A DNA stretch of 64,000 nt from Saccharomycopsis malanga (GCA_004014935.1 CP025324.1:558001-622000); one strand, 5' to 3'. Positions 1 through 11,223 are shown, counted from the first letter of the stretch. A program made the numbers and translations. The notes: generated by a model not told the origin, from the sequence alone.

Positions 1-882
1 CTAAGGTATACACTTACAGTCTCCTGTCATATATAGAACCAAGGTAGACATATTGTCAAGGTGTCAAAAATATGGTTTTTACGCGGAAAATTTAAGGTTC
101 AATATATCGGACGCCGATTAATAGGTGTTAATTAAGGCAACCTTTTAATTAAGCGATGACCAATCTAATTCATTCCGTAACCAGTGGTTTCTTTTGCTAA
201 ATAGCCTACTAAGTTGCTTCAGCTCCGACGTCGCTGGAAGTTTGAGGAAATAAGCTTTCGGTGGAGATTGCCAATATGTTTTGAAGGAGACAAAGTACGA
301 ATACGAAGTGTATATAATAGTGATCAAATTTGTAGAAAACCTCCACTATAAGGGCCATTGAATTGTAGTGGAGAATCGAGTCTCTACGTGGCAAGAGTAA
401 TGTGATTGGTTGTTCTGTATCCATGTGAGATTTTTCGAAAGGAATCTTACGAAAACAATTAATAAAGACTTGTATAGGCTTTCGAAAGGCTGTTTGGAGT
501 TAAGTCTCGTAAATAATCAGTGTTAATGATCAAATCCATAGCATATGGTGCTTAAATATGTGATTTTTTAGCTGATGTAAGAATCACTTGCTCCTTTAAT
601 ATTAATGACTGTTCTTTGTCAAGTGATTTGTTTTTTTACTCAGTATTTTCATTCTTCAAACTTCTATAGCTAATTAATGCCCTGTGCAGATCTACCTTAG
701 TATAAATTTTTTACACCGTTCTACTATATAGCTACATAAACTACCCAGCCAAACACAAGCTCTTCTTGAGCAATTGGCATACATTTCATATATAAAAACA
801 TTAACATTCATTCATGCAAAGGTATATAAAACCTCATTAAACGCTAGCTAACAAATACAATATTGCACCAAGATCCAGCACA
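1..882. other. Intergenic, AT-rich, no gene seen
   Basis: No convincing coding region. Two direct copies of TTCGAAAGG lie at 434-442 and 481-489, the second inside a near-palindrome. The gene that ends at 883 reads leftward into this stretch, so it holds that gene's 3' end. Its far side may belong to a gene outside the window. Confidence 0.5.
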
Positions 883-2859
883 TTAGACTACGGAGACCAA
901 GTCATTTGGGAACTCGCCCACGCGGCCGTCTTGCGACTCACCAACCCACCAATCTTTTTGAGAGGCGGTTTGCGAAAGAATTATGAGGATCTCAGACTTT
1001 ACAAAGCTCAAGCAACCTGCTCTAGTGCCATTGAAATCAGCATTTGCCTTTGCACTTTTCCTATGTGAGTTTAGATCGCTGATGCTGCCTTTAGATTTTT
1101 GCAATTTTACAAGCTGGCGGTAGTCGTATGTCTTGGATGTGATTGCTTGTTTGTAATGGTCATTAAGATGTAAGTATACTTGTGCAGACATGGATTGATG
1201 TGTCACACTGTACTTACGCAACTTTGCATCAATCGGTTCAAACGTATCAGTCACTGGTAATTCTGATATGATGTCAATGGTGCTTTGGTTTGGACTTTTA
1301 GCTGCAGGACTGGAATCTAGTAAATGGCCTCTCTTGTAAATTGAGCTGCCACGATTACTATTTGAAATAGAACCGAACGAAAGCATGCTCATACGGTTGT
1401 AATCAGAAACAGATGTCGTGGACATTATACTCAGTCTGTTGTTGTTGGAAGAATCGTTTGATAGGACGCTGGAGCGTTTCAGTCTTGCTGGTGACAATGG
1501 TGGGGACAAATGAATAGGCGAAGTGCTATTGGTTTCGTCTAAAGAAATATTGTGACTATTTTGATTGAAAGACTCGTCATTATGAAGTGAAGAAAGTGAG
1601 GAATTGAAAGAAGCGGTATCTTCGTCTTTAGATAAACTATTGTTGACTGCAGGGTCTGTATAATCAAACGACAAAGAGCTGAAAGACCGTATAGATTGCC
1701 TTTTTCCCTTGAAATCAGGAATTTGATTGGCAGACGTGTTGGCACTTTGAACATCTTTAGCAGACGCATCGCTGACCATTGATTTAACATCAAGAGATTT
1801 GGACCCATGGCGACGATGAGAAGTGGTTAAGGACCTTCTTAGATTTCCCTTCTTAGGATCCAAGTTTAAGCTTCTCATTCCCGACGAGTTCACTTTAACT
1901 TTCTCCTTAGGTACCTTTTCGCTTTTTACGGGTATTCCTGTTAACGTTGAGTCTCTGCGATGATGGCCAGAGTTCCTGTGTCCTTTCTTGGTGCTTCTGA
2001 TGCCGCCATTAGTATCAGTTTGTTTTTTGATAGACAACAAGTCGGTACGCCAACTGTCAATAACTTGAATTCCTAAAAGTGAGGCAAACTTGTCACTCAC
2101 TGTATTTAATGCGCTATACACATTGTCATAAATCTCTTGCTGGTCGTAGAAAACAACATCTGACAAGTTGTCTACAAATTCATTATACATCGACATTGCT
2201 GCTGGAAACGTTTCTGCCATCTGCGTCTCTATACGGACCAAATCTTTGCTGGTTTTGGCTAGTTGTCGCTTGAGATTCTCAAACTCTTGTTTCTCTTTAG
2301 CAGTTAGCTGAAGAGCGTTCTCATCTTCGTTAGATGCAGCTTCCTTATTCTCATACAACCTACAATAATATTCATACTTTTCCACTTCAATCTTTTGATC
2401 GCTTCTCTTTTTGAATAATTTATGCAGCGTTTCAATATATGTTTTCATATCTTTTATTTTTGATGCAATTTTCTTTTCAAAATCTGTCAACTTCTTTTGT
2501 GATTCTGCTTTACTTTTGAGAAGAACTTGTTCAAACTCACTCAACGCATCAGCGGGATTTTTGTCCTCAGAACTGATATTACTACTTTGATCACTCTTGA
2601 CTTCAGGAGACGATTCTGCTTTTAGTTTTGCTTGCTTAACAACATTTAGCTGGTTTTCAAAAAAAGCAGACCAATAGGTAGCATGATTCGTACAATCCTG
2701 TTGGATTGTGATTAATTTATCTAAACAAGCTTTGAATTTCAGCTGCCACTGCGTAAGTTCCGTTTCATCGAAACGGCCAGATTCCTCATTAATGCTTCCG
2801 ATACTTTCATCATATGGTGCCTGCAGTGGAAGAATTTTACTCGCTATACTATTAAGCAT
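883..2859 (-). CDS. BAR-SH3 domain protein, RVS167-like
   Basis: A 658-residue protein. Residues about 25-250 are a long charged coiled coil that reads like a BAR domain: a KRSDQK...Y core, a heptad-rich middle, then a segment with FP, a YNEF motif and a Q-rich FYDQQ helix. Residues about 270-540 are Ser/Asn-rich and basic, probably disordered. The last 55 residues form an SH3 domain (LSF, DWWVGE, GRVGEFPNDLV). Family knowledge: BAR-SH3 proteins such as Rvs167 bend membranes at endocytic actin patches and bind proline motifs through SH3. The usual ALYDY start of the SH3 is replaced by a weak ANADF. The start is the first ATG after upstream stops. It is more divergent than canonical Rvs167 and may be one of the extra RVS167 paralogues found in Candida species. 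Confidence 0.75.
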   Translation of the reverse strand: MLNSIASKILPLQAPYDESIGSINEESGRFDETELTQWQLKFKACLDKLITIQQDCTNHATYWSAFFENQLNVVKQAKLKAESSPEVKSDQSSNISSEDKNPADALSEFEQVLLKSKAESQKKLTDFEKKIASKIKDMKTYIETLHKLFKKRSDQKIEVEKYEYYCRLYENKEAASNEDENALQLTAKEKQEFENLKRQLAKTSKDLVRIETQMAETFPAAMSMYNEFVDNLSDVVFYDQQEIYDNVYSALNTVSDKFASLLGIQVIDSWRTDLLSIKKQTDTNGGIRSTKKGHRNSGHHRRDSTLTGIPVKSEKVPKEKVKVNSSGMRSLNLDPKKGNLRRSLTTSHRRHGSKSLDVKSMVSDASAKDVQSANTSANQIPDFKGKRQSIRSFSSLSFDYTDPAVNNSLSKDEDTASFNSSLSSLHNDESFNQNSHNISLDETNSTSPIHLSPPLSPARLKRSSVLSNDSSNNNRLSIMSTTSVSDYNRMSMLSFGSISNSNRGSSIYKRGHLLDSSPAAKSPNQSTIDIISELPVTDTFEPIDAKLRKYSVTHQSMSAQVYLHLNDHYKQAITSKTYDYRQLVKLQKSKGSISDLNSHRKSAKANADFNGTRAGCLSFVKSEILIILSQTASQKDWWVGESQDGRVGEFPNDLVSVV

Positions 2860-3300
2860 TTTGAATCACTTTTTATTGAATGATATACCATATGATTTGC
2901 ACCGCCAAACAGATCAAAAAATATCTACCTCGTCACTAGTTCACCATATAAATTCACTTTTTATCTATTCCTTGGCTCCCGGAGTCACTTAAATCCACTC
3001 CTCTTGACCTGAATAAGGGTAATATATCAAACTTGAAGCAATAGTTTAACAAAATATCCACCTTAACGTCTCGTTTGCCTTCCTACCTTGATCGGCCACG
3101 GCTTTTGTCGTTGTTAACACTGTAAAAATAGAACACCTCCGTTCCACATCACTGGTACCAAATTTAGTTATGTGCGCTGGGTGACGCGGCCGACCGCGTT
3201 ACCCCCGGATTGTCAAGAATCAGATATAAACTATATATATATACAAGGTTATTGCTGTATAGAGATGTTTAAGAGGGCTGAACTGAAATATTGATTTATT
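2860..3300. promoter_or_regulatory. Upstream region of the BAR-SH3 gene with GC-rich palindrome
   Basis: Promoter side of the leftward BAR-SH3 gene. It contains a 26-bp imperfect palindrome at 3179-3204: arms GGGTGACGCGG and CCGCGTTACCC around the spacer CCGA, with one mismatch in eleven. The centre reads CGG-N4-CCG, the geometry used by Zn2Cys6 fungal regulators. The surrounding DNA is AT-rich. Confidence 0.5.
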
Positions 3301-4669
3301 TTAGATGCATGTATAGTCCTTAATTTTTTGGAAAAATTCTTGTAAAAATGTATTTACAAAAATTATCGATTTAATAATACATTGTAGATTTTAACAACTT
3401 GACAAATATCTATATGTTATGGTTGTTTTCTATTTAATTACCACTCTTCCAGATGTCTCCCAAAAAATACTTGGACCAATAGTGCTTACTTTCTAATACA
3501 TTGAATAAAACATTACGAAGACCGGACATCATTGGGTTTTCCCCACTGTGTTTTACCGAGTCTTCTTAAACATAAAGGGTATATACAAAACAGATATATA
3601 CTGGGCTCGAAATATAAGATATTATCATTAATTATTATCCACAACAACACTGATCTTATAGAAAAAACAATTCAAGGCATAGTATCTTTCGTAATTTGCC
3701 TTAATAGCCCTTTTAATTCTGCGTATACACTTAGCAAAATAATGGGCATATTAATTGCCAAAATATACACTCGAACAGTAAATACATTCTCTCTTTTTAA
3801 CAGAAACATGCCTACTATGCAATGCCTTACTATTGTCAAGTGGCCAAGTTGGTCGGGTCATGCGCCACATAAATTAGTGCAGAAAATAAGTGTGGCGTTC
3901 CTCACTTTGGGTTTTGGGACTCGATTCGCGCTGTTGACGTTTTGAAGTAATTATCAAACATTTTATTAAATTAAATTACTGCTATTCTAATTATTTTGAT
4001 TTGAAAAATAGTACAATTGAATTTGGAATGTTTTTTGCTATTTATTGTACTACTTATAATGAAAAAATATTAGACTTTTGAATAAATACTTGATATAACG
4101 GAAAATTATCAATTTTGACAAAAAGTTGATTCTTCCAAGTCATATTCTAGAGTTTTTACAGCAAATTAAACCATACAAAAATTATGATTCTATATTTTTT
4201 AATGTCTAGAGTTTCATAAAATGTACTTTGTTTTAAAATTTTGCTTTTATAAACTACGTAATAGTGAGAAAGTATCATTTTGTCGAAAATAACATATGAT
4301 TTGTTACAAATCATGGTTGTCACTCCTCAGAGAGACTTCCTTTGTCTTTTGACGTATTTCCCAAGTTTTCAAGTTGTTTGCAGCTTTACTTGCGATTCCT
4401 CAAACACTTCAATGAGCTTTTATTCGCTGTTCTAGTTTCTGATTTGCTTTATTACATTCTTATGGAAGTTGTATCTTTACTGCAAATTCGTTACAAACTT
4501 TGGCTGTTTTTTTGCTAAAAATTTAGAAGGCAAGTTTTAGTTTTTGATAGAATGATATATCACTTGTGTTGAAACACTCTCATTGTTGAAAGCCTAAATT
4601 ACGATTAAAGCCAAAAACTACAAGGATTCAATGAAATAAAACAAAACATAATATCACAAGATTAAATCA
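3301..4669. other. Long intergenic region with a dispersed repeat copy
   Basis: About 1.4 kb without a convincing gene. A diverged copy of a dispersed repeat occupies roughly 3483-3645. An open frame of 137 codons at 3532-3945 overlaps that copy, starts at TTG and looks like chance. The rest is AT-rich and holds the 3' end of IWR1. Confidence 0.5.
3483..3645 (+). repeat. Dispersed repeat, copy A
   Basis: It aligns end to end with the reverse complement of 18071-18213. The two share the exact 17-mer GACCGGACATCATTGGG (3520-3536 here), the preceding AATACATT..AATAAAA block and the following ATATACTGGG..GAAATATAAGATATTAT block, with small indels between. Its downstream end is an ATT-rich tail. 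No terminal repeat or coding frame is visible, so the family is unassigned. Confidence 0.65.
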
Positions 4670-5772
4670 TTATTCATCAAGCATGGTCCGCTTGTTTTGG
4701 TCCTCGTAAAATTCATGGTACAAATACTCAACCTCATCCATGGAGAGCAGCCCAAAAGCTTTTTTTTCCTTCTTGAGTTTTTCCAACACACTTTCATCAC
4801 CGTAATCATTGGTGAACACAGTACGCCGTCCAGAATCTTCCTGCTCGTCTTCATCAACATCATCGTCGTCTTCGTCGCTGTACCATTCATCCTCGTTGCC
4901 AATAACAATTCCCTTGTCATCATCTTCATTGTCTGGATAATCGTTACGGTAAAAGTCTTCAGCATTTGAATCTTCATCGTCTGATAATGGCACATTGTCG
5001 GACTTGTAATTTTCATCATCTTCATTGAGTAAATCTAAATCTTCATCAGCAAATTTTATAATACCAATATCCGATCCTAATTTAACCTTCTCATCATAAA
5101 TCGCCTTGTCACGGTAGTATACATCGTAGACATAGTCCTTCTCGAGCCCGTCCTCTGTTACTACTACATCTTTCAAAAGACTGCCATGCTGAAGTTTCTT
5201 TTCTACTGGTGCTGATGTCTTTTGTTCTAATTGTAAGTACTCCTTCACCATATCGGCCAACTCTTGAGGAAGATCGTTGTCTTCCTCATCTTCTTTGGTG
5301 TCATTTTCAGCCAGTAGCAAAAACGTTTTCTAATTGTGTTAGTATACTGACATTAAATTAATGTATAACCACTAATCAATTTTGCTCACCTTCTCATTAG
5401 CATAACTTATGCCATCTTGTAATTCATTGGGTTGTAAAAGCGACCCATCTTGAAATCGAGGGTTTGTATTGTTATCATATGTTTTTGCAAGCTTGAATAC
5501 TATTATCTGTTAGCTCACTATAAGTTTTCTCTATGTACTGTTATTTGTCACTACTTTACATACCAAATGTTGAACTTTTGGACCGCTTCACTTGCCGTGT
5601 ATTCTCGAAAACTATAATTACAGTTAATATTATTGTTTACCATCTAGCTGCTTTTTGAAATCTCTTCAAACGCTGATACTGAGTGTTGCCACTTACCTAA
5701 TGCTTGAAGAGGATCATCTGTAATCTTTCTCTTAATTCGCACGACTTCTGGAAGTCTATTTCTCAATGACAT
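4670..5772 (-). CDS. IWR1: IWR1, RNA polymerase II nuclear import adaptor (four exons)
   Basis: Exons on the minus strand are 5772-5697, 5611-5564, 5499-5390 and 5329-4670. Donors are GTAAGT, GTATGT and GTGAGC; every acceptor ends TAG. The spliced product is about 297 residues. It begins MSLRNRLPEVVRIKRK, matching the N-terminal RVKRRR-type signal of Iwr1. The middle is very acidic, and the conserved core YVYDVYYRD is followed by an acidic stretch with DEWYSDEDD and a C-terminal region ending near YHEFYEDQ. Iwr1 binds the Rpb1-Rpb2 cleft of assembled Pol II and carries it to the nucleus through importin alpha. Three introns are unusual for a yeast gene of this size. The start is the ATG that gives a continuous spliced frame. 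Confidence 0.88.
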
Positions 5773-6256
5773 CTTTAACTCCTTGATTCTAGGCTTATGT
5801 TAATAGTGCGAACCTAATAATTATCTTTGAATAAGTTGTATTTGTTATATATTTACCTCCTATCCAAAATGTTGCTTCATATTCCATAGATCATCTCATC
5901 AACAACCCTTCGGCGTCGCCCTACATATATTTCACTTTAAGAGAGCCCTTGAGATTATGCACTACTATGCATTCCTCACTACTATAGTACGTTTTCTCAC
6001 ATGAGCGTGCATCGCATCAAAGGTTTGTGACTAGCCAACATGACCTTATCAACAGTTAAAGGGTTTAATGTATAGCTGATATTACCAAACTGCAGCTGTA
6101 GTGGGGTCTAATTGGGGTATCTAAAGAAATAAAAACAATTTGTATATCAGAAACTCTAGTTGTCTTTTTTGATTAAAAAAAAAATAAACAAAAAATAAAA
6201 AAGAAAAAAGGATAAACCAGTGTAATTTTATTACTAGTGAAAAATCAAAGTCCTAA
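5773..6256. promoter_or_regulatory. Shared divergent promoter, IWR1 / dehydrogenase
   Basis: A 484-bp spacer between two divergent genes. It contains an A-rich tract at about 6174-6210, typical of nucleosome-depleted yeast promoters. No specific factor site is convincing. Confidence 0.5.
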
Positions 6257-7254
6257 ATGACAGTTCCGTTAATTCTTCTTCGGACCAACCGAATTTTCCG
6301 CCAGGTATCCGATACTATAATTGGCAACGTCTTCGAGCCAGAAAAAGATATTGTGTTAATCACAGGTGGTTGTTCTGGTCTTGGAAAGGAATTGGTGAAA
6401 ATATTCAATGAAAACAAAGCAAAGGTTGTGGTATTTGACATCCAACTTCCAAAAAACAATGAGATAATTGACGGAGTATCTTATTTTGAGTGCGATGTCA
6501 GCGATAAAGAGCAAATAAAAGAAGCAAAGAAGTATATCGATGAGAACATTGGCAAAGTATCAATATTGATAAACAATGCAGGTTACATGGTTGGGAGACC
6601 CTTGGTAGATCTTTCTTTTGCTGAAATAGAAAAAACCATAAAAGTCAACTTGTTATCCAATTTCTACATGGATAAAGTGTTTTTGCCCGACATGATTGAA
6701 AATAGAAAAGGCTATATTGTCACAGTGGCATCCGTTTTGGGTTACATGTCTCCCGCGTGGTTAAGTACGTATCCATACCCTTTCTCAAAGCAACGAGAAA
6801 ATTTATATTAACATTCAACTATAAAGGTGCTTATGGGGCTTCCAAGGCAGCGTTGATTGCTCTCCATGAATCATTAACCTACGAGCTTGGTCCTCCTTCC
6901 TTAGCACCAAAAGGGGTCAAAACCCTTTTGATAGCTCCTGGACAGTTACGAACTCCAATGTTCAGTGGGGTGGCAACCCCATCACAGTTACTTGCCCCGG
7001 AGTTGGAAGCATCCTATGTTGCCAAAACAATATTTTCTGCTTTACAACTAGGACGGCGTGGGGAAATTAAACTACCGTTTTACGGAAACTTGCTTCCGTT
7101 ATTTAGGGCTCTTCCATGGAGATTTACAGAGGTTGCTAGATATTATTCCGGTATGGATAGCAGTATGATCAACTACAAAGGACAGATAAATCGTCTTAAG
7201 GAGAAAAGCCGCTCAATATCATCTTTCAAAAGTCAAGAATCTAAACCTGTATAG
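6257..7254 (+). CDS. Short-chain dehydrogenase/reductase (two exons)
   Basis: Exon 1 is 6257-6764 and exon 2 is 6827-7254. The intron starts GTACGT, has a TATTAAC branch point and ends AAAG. Splicing restores the classical SDR active site: SVLGYMS, then LSAYGASKAAL, where Tyr and Lys are the YxxxK catalytic pair. The product is about 311 residues. The NAD(P)-binding TGGCSGLG and the NNAG motif lie near residues 37-45 and 108-111. The family includes S. cerevisiae YDL114W and the retinol dehydrogenase-like SDRs; the substrate cannot be read from the sequence. The C-terminal part carries a PGQLRTPMF segment typical of the family. It is convergent with the next gene. Confidence 0.85.
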
Positions 7255-7468
7255 TTCATGTAAAGAAATAAAACACTGAAAAGTATTTGACAAGTAAACT
7301 TGTGTAGATATAGAAAAGAAATGCAACAAAAAAAAAGCCAACAAGAACCAAATAACCATAATAGAATAAAACAGAATGTGACCCAAGAACAAAAAGAAAG
7401 CAGAACAGAAATGAAAACAAAACAATTTATCCAATGCAAAAATAATACAAAATTAGGTTTCTATTTTC

Positions 7469-8590
7469 TCAAAAATAATTCTGAAAAATGTATTCTATAG
7501 CTTTGCCAACATTAGGAACATCTAGGTTGGGCTGAATGTTGGAGTGTGCTATCACCGAGGCGTCGACATACTCGTGAAGGGTTTTGAAATAATCCTCCTT
7601 GTAGAAAGGTGTGACATCACTACATGTATAGTCAGCAGTAAAGTTTGCTGCAGGAGTGGCTGGTGGTACCTTTTTACCGAAGGTTATCTCTTCAGGTACG
7701 AAATACTGATTTATTTTGTCAAAGTTTTTCAATATGCGTAGCTTAGGATCTGTTATTGTTAGCAATAATATTAACGTGAAAAGACTATCGTTGGCTCCGT
7801 TGTGTAAATAACCATTTGGAATATCGAAAAAGCTTAATAGTTTCCATAGCGACCCATGCTTGTCACCAAAACTCAACTTCCATAATTTCTGGGTGTCAAA
7901 TATGTAAGTGCTGGATAATTTACTATTGGTGACGTAAGAAGGAAATACTACGCCAATACTTTGGAGCCATTTGATGTCTCCTCCCACATCATGGCCCACC
8001 AAAGAAACACCAAAAGATGCAGATCCAGTGCTGCTAAGGTCCTGCGGAAAATAATGATTTATAAGAAGTTGCACTGTTATTGCTGCTTCGCGCAACGGCA
8101 TTACGAGGCTAGGGCCTCCTAAAAAGTTGTCTCTGTTGTCGCGGACGTATTTTCCATTCCGAAAATGCTTATTCTCCTTCACTATAATGTGTATTTTTTT
8201 AATAGGAGCTGTGCCGACACACTGGTTCAAATGATAGTGCGCTCTGGGATCATATATACTTATACCTATTTCGGTGATAATGTCGTGACGAAACTCGTAA
8301 GCCTCTATGTCTATCGAAAACAAAATTCGCTTCTTTGTGTACACGAGTCTCATGACATGGAATAAGCTATCATGACTATGTTTAGGCTTGAGCATCTGAT
8401 TATTGTAGAAATCTTCAGTTTGAAGCACTTTTTCATAGGATCTGAGCACACATTCTCGTTTTTTCTGATACTCCTGGAAGCCAACATCATTTGGCACGTC
8501 GTTGATCACAGAAAACAACCTTTGGAGAATATGATCCAAATTTATCTCAACAAGTTTGCCATACGGTATATGATAATTTACTCGTGGCAT
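7469..8590 (-). CDS. GFD2/YDR514C-like protein with DEDD exonuclease fold
   Basis: A 373-residue protein. An RNase H-like 3'-5' exonuclease fold runs from about residue 88: SIDIEAYE supplies the first D-x-E, GHDVGGDIKWL the middle acidic motif, and HNGANDSLFTLILL the last (N/H)xxxD motif. This pattern matches the fungal Gfd2/YDR514C family. S. cerevisiae Gfd2 was found as a suppressor tied to the mRNA-export helicase Dbp5. Enzyme activity has to be inferred because the motifs are only partly canonical. An ACGCGT (MCB) box lies 39-44 bp before the start. Confidence 0.75.
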   Translation of the reverse strand: MPRVNYHIPYGKLVEINLDHILQRLFSVINDVPNDVGFQEYQKKRECVLRSYEKVLQTEDFYNNQMLKPKHSHDSLFHVMRLVYTKKRILFSIDIEAYEFRHDIITEIGISIYDPRAHYHLNQCVGTAPIKKIHIIVKENKHFRNGKYVRDNRDNFLGGPSLVMPLREAAITVQLLINHYFPQDLSSTGSASFGVSLVGHDVGGDIKWLQSIGVVFPSYVTNSKLSSTYIFDTQKLWKLSFGDKHGSLWKLLSFFDIPNGYLHNGANDSLFTLILLLTITDPKLRILKNFDKINQYFVPEEITFGKKVPPATPAANFTADYTCSDVTPFYKEDYFKTLHEYVDASVIAHSNIQPNLDVPNVGKAIEYIFQNYF

Positions 8591-9008
8591 TTCAGACTTT
8601 ATTAAAATTCGTCAGCCAAGCTATTTTAACGCGTTTTTCTATATAAAAACAACTCCTGAGCAGTCTGTATAATGCTCATATGATGTTTATCGTAACCACC
8701 AGGTACAGACCTCATAAACCACCCTATATATATCACTTGGTCTGTTTCTTCACTATGTCGAGCTTTTCTTTTGAGATCTAAACTTTTTCCTGTAGTTGAA
8801 ATTTCAATAGCGTGATACGTGCATTACGCTGCAGTTAACATATGGGGTAATCAGAGTCTATATTCAACATGAGTGACAATAGCAGAGGTTTAACATATCA
8901 ATAGTATGAGCTAAAAGCAAAAAATGGGTATTTGTTTGGGTATTCAAAGAGGTATTTAAAGATGATTGGTGCAAAAATACTATGTAAAAAAATTTTTTAC
9001 GCAAGTAA
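8591..9008. promoter_or_regulatory. Upstream region of the GFD2-like gene
   Basis: A 418-bp gap between two leftward genes. It contains an MCB-type ACGCGT at 8629-8634, within AACGCGTTT, followed by a TATATAAAA stretch. The right part is the 3' flank of the cell-surface gene. Confidence 0.45.
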
Positions 9009-10229
9009 TTAAATAGCAAGAAGAGGTAAAAGACCAACAAGCATGATAAATGGGTTTGTAAGGTCAATAGATGCTGCAAAATTACTCGTACGTGTACGGT
9101 TTGTTCCTAGCAACGTTGAAGATGCCGAGCCAGTAGGTTGTAAAGAGCTGGAGCCATCTAATCCTGACAAGTAATTTATCAGTGAGGAAGCTTCTAAACT
9201 GGATAACAAAGCTGCTGGGCCAGTGACAGACGTTGTAGGTAATGTTTCGGTCGCCAAAGTTGCCAGCGAGTCGCCAACCACAGTAGTGGTCGTTATTTTC
9301 ACAGTAGCACATTGTGATTCCTTGCATACTGTTCTCGTGATGACCGTAGCGTGTTTCGGCTGATTCGACGATGGCATCACTATGGTGTCATCATCGCCGG
9401 AATCAGCAGTAGATGGAGAAACTTCTGTTGTTATTGTCACCACATTATCGTTTCCGCCAGCGTTAGTGACTGTAGATGTAAAGACGGATCCCTGTGATGT
9501 GAAACTTTGCTGGTTCTCAATGATAATAGTTTCCGTAACAACATTGTCATCATTAGAGGTACTGGTCACAATAGATAGGTTTATAGTCTCTAAAACAACG
9601 TTGCTATTACCTGTGGATGTTGACTGGCCAGATGAACTGTCTTTAGTCAATGTTACAGACCGGATTCCATTTTCCAGTGTCGAGCTATCTCCGGAGGGGA
9701 CTGCAGTGCCGCTGAAACCACCAGTCCTGGAGTCCAATACTGATGGAATATAAGAGCTTATATCATCGGTAGCATTCCTTTGAGGTCTGAGGGTAAATAA
9801 AACACTGTTATCGCATATGGCGGTATTGGTACTAGCGTAAGCTGCAAATGTTTCGTTCTTGTCCCCTTTAGGGCAACCAACAAAGACAAACTTGTCATTA
9901 TAATGAAGATGTGCTCCGGCAATGTAAAATATTGTGGTTCCAGAAGTATTAGCCGTCAAATGATTATGGCTGTCAATGATCAACCGATAATCTGTATCCT
10001 GAACTGTAACTTTACCGTCATCATCAATTTGGTACTTTAACCGATCACCTTCACGAGAAACCACCATCGCCCCATCGACAATTGACAATGGATATAATTG
10101 AATCACCGAATTGACATCCTCACCAATGGCTATTAGATTGAAGGTGTCTGACTTCTTAGCTAAGACCGTCATGGACATAAGGCCAAACAAGCCAACATAC
10201 TGTATAATCTTCCAACTGCTGGGAAGCAT
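9009..10229 (-). CDS. Putative GPI-anchored cell-wall protein
   Basis: The frame is open to 10316 but begins there with GTG; the first ATG is at 10229 and immediately gives a signal peptide (MLPSSWKIIQYVGLFGLMSM then TVLAKK), so that start is chosen. The protein is 406 residues. Residues about 28-150 form a compact domain with two Cys. From about 175 to 375 it is rich in Ser and Thr with long repeats of Thr/Val pairs, as in O-glycosylated wall proteins. The end is a spacer NRTRTSNFAASIDL followed by a hydrophobic tail ending LVGLLPLLAI, a typical GPI-attachment signal. Placement at the plasma membrane or wall follows from this. The N-terminal domain recalls small Candida wall proteins of the Pga30/Rhd3 type, but that is a weak impression. 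Confidence 0.75.
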   Translation of the reverse strand: MLPSSWKIIQYVGLFGLMSMTVLAKKSDTFNLIAIGEDVNSVIQLYPLSIVDGAMVVSREGDRLKYQIDDDGKVTVQDTDYRLIIDSHNHLTANTSGTTIFYIAGAHLHYNDKFVFVGCPKGDKNETFAAYASTNTAICDNSVLFTLRPQRNATDDISSYIPSVLDSRTGGFSGTAVPSGDSSTLENGIRSVTLTKDSSSGQSTSTGNSNVVLETINLSIVTSTSNDDNVVTETIIIENQQSFTSQGSVFTSTVTNAGGNDNVVTITTEVSPSTADSGDDDTIVMPSSNQPKHATVITRTVCKESQCATVKITTTTVVGDSLATLATETLPTTSVTGPAALLSSLEASSLINYLSGLDGSSSLQPTGSASSTLLGTNRTRTSNFAASIDLTNPFIMLVGLLPLLAI

Positions 10230-11223
10230 TCTTCTGTGCTGCTGCTTTAAATTTGAATGTTTTAATTGTAAACCAGTTTGAAACTGACTGTTGGCTACGA
10301 GACTGGTATAATTCACGGTATTGATATCTTAGAGAGCCATGCACCGTGTAAACAAAAGTAAAGGTCAAAAAGGGAAGGGAGTGGACAGCAGGAAAGTTTA
10401 TTACAAGCTACTGAAGCATGTAATTTGAAAGAAATTAATGCTTTTATTTTCATATAAGTATGGCTGGCTGTGGGTTCCCTGTCGGCATAATACTAGACGA
10501 GGTCAAAATTCATGGATCAACTTTTCGCAAGCTTAAAGCAAGTGAGACATTTTCTAGAACGTTGTGTTTTCGATTCAAGACATCTACATCTACAGTCATA
10601 ACTATATATTCAATACTCACCCTCCTGGCTGCTTGGCTGTTATCTTATATTCAAAAATTACTCGTTCATTTCAGTGAGGTTTGTAGAAATCTGGATCGCG
10701 AGTTGTCCGTGATAGGTAATATTTCTTATCAAATATGACTAGCCATCCGATTTTTTCTTCAAGTCTATTTTAACATGGCAATCTGTTGATTCATAAGTAA
10801 AACTTTGAAATGGCAAACAGTCTTATAGAATCAAAATGTGGAATATCCAATTGTAGAATACAACTGATCATGTATTGATATTACAAGTTAGAGAGTTCTA
10901 TGCAACACTCTGAAAATATTTACTATATAAGAGATTTCAGTGTTAGTTTTGCAGTATAAATGGATTCATATTTAAAAGCTATAATTGGTCGTGAGTCTGG
11001 TAGATCCTTTTTCATATTTATTTGAAATACTTTACTGAATCTGCAGCAGATAGGTTGACAATACCCATTACTAAATCCAATAATTTTTCATAAATTGTAA
11101 GCTTGAGAAAGAACTTGGCTTAACCGCAGCTTACAAAAAAGTACTATAAAAAGACAATTATAAGATATTCATTACACTTTAAAAATAACTAGACTGAACT
11201 TCAGATATGCAAATCTGTTAAAT
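10230..11223. other. Intergenic, upstream of the cell-wall gene, 3' flank of RPS25
   Basis: AT-rich. A 92-codon open frame at 10460-10738 has one hydrophobic segment but no other sign of being a gene. The stretch holds the promoter of the leftward wall-protein gene and the terminator side of RPS25. Confidence 0.4.

Noticed and set aside
3833-3938. tRNA-like signals: TGGCCAAGTTGG (A-box-like), CTCGATTCG (weak B-box) and a partly pairing TGTCAAG/GTTGACG end stem
   Set aside because: The T stem does not pair, no anticodon arm can be drawn and there is no T-run. At best a long-decayed tRNA or chance.
10230-10316. 29-residue N-terminal extension of the wall protein
   Set aside because: It starts at GTG, and the downstream ATG begins a proper signal peptide.
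10460-10738. 92-codon plus-strand frame with one hydrophobic segment
   Set aside because: No family resemblance and no codon bias; it lies in the upstream region of the wall-protein gene.
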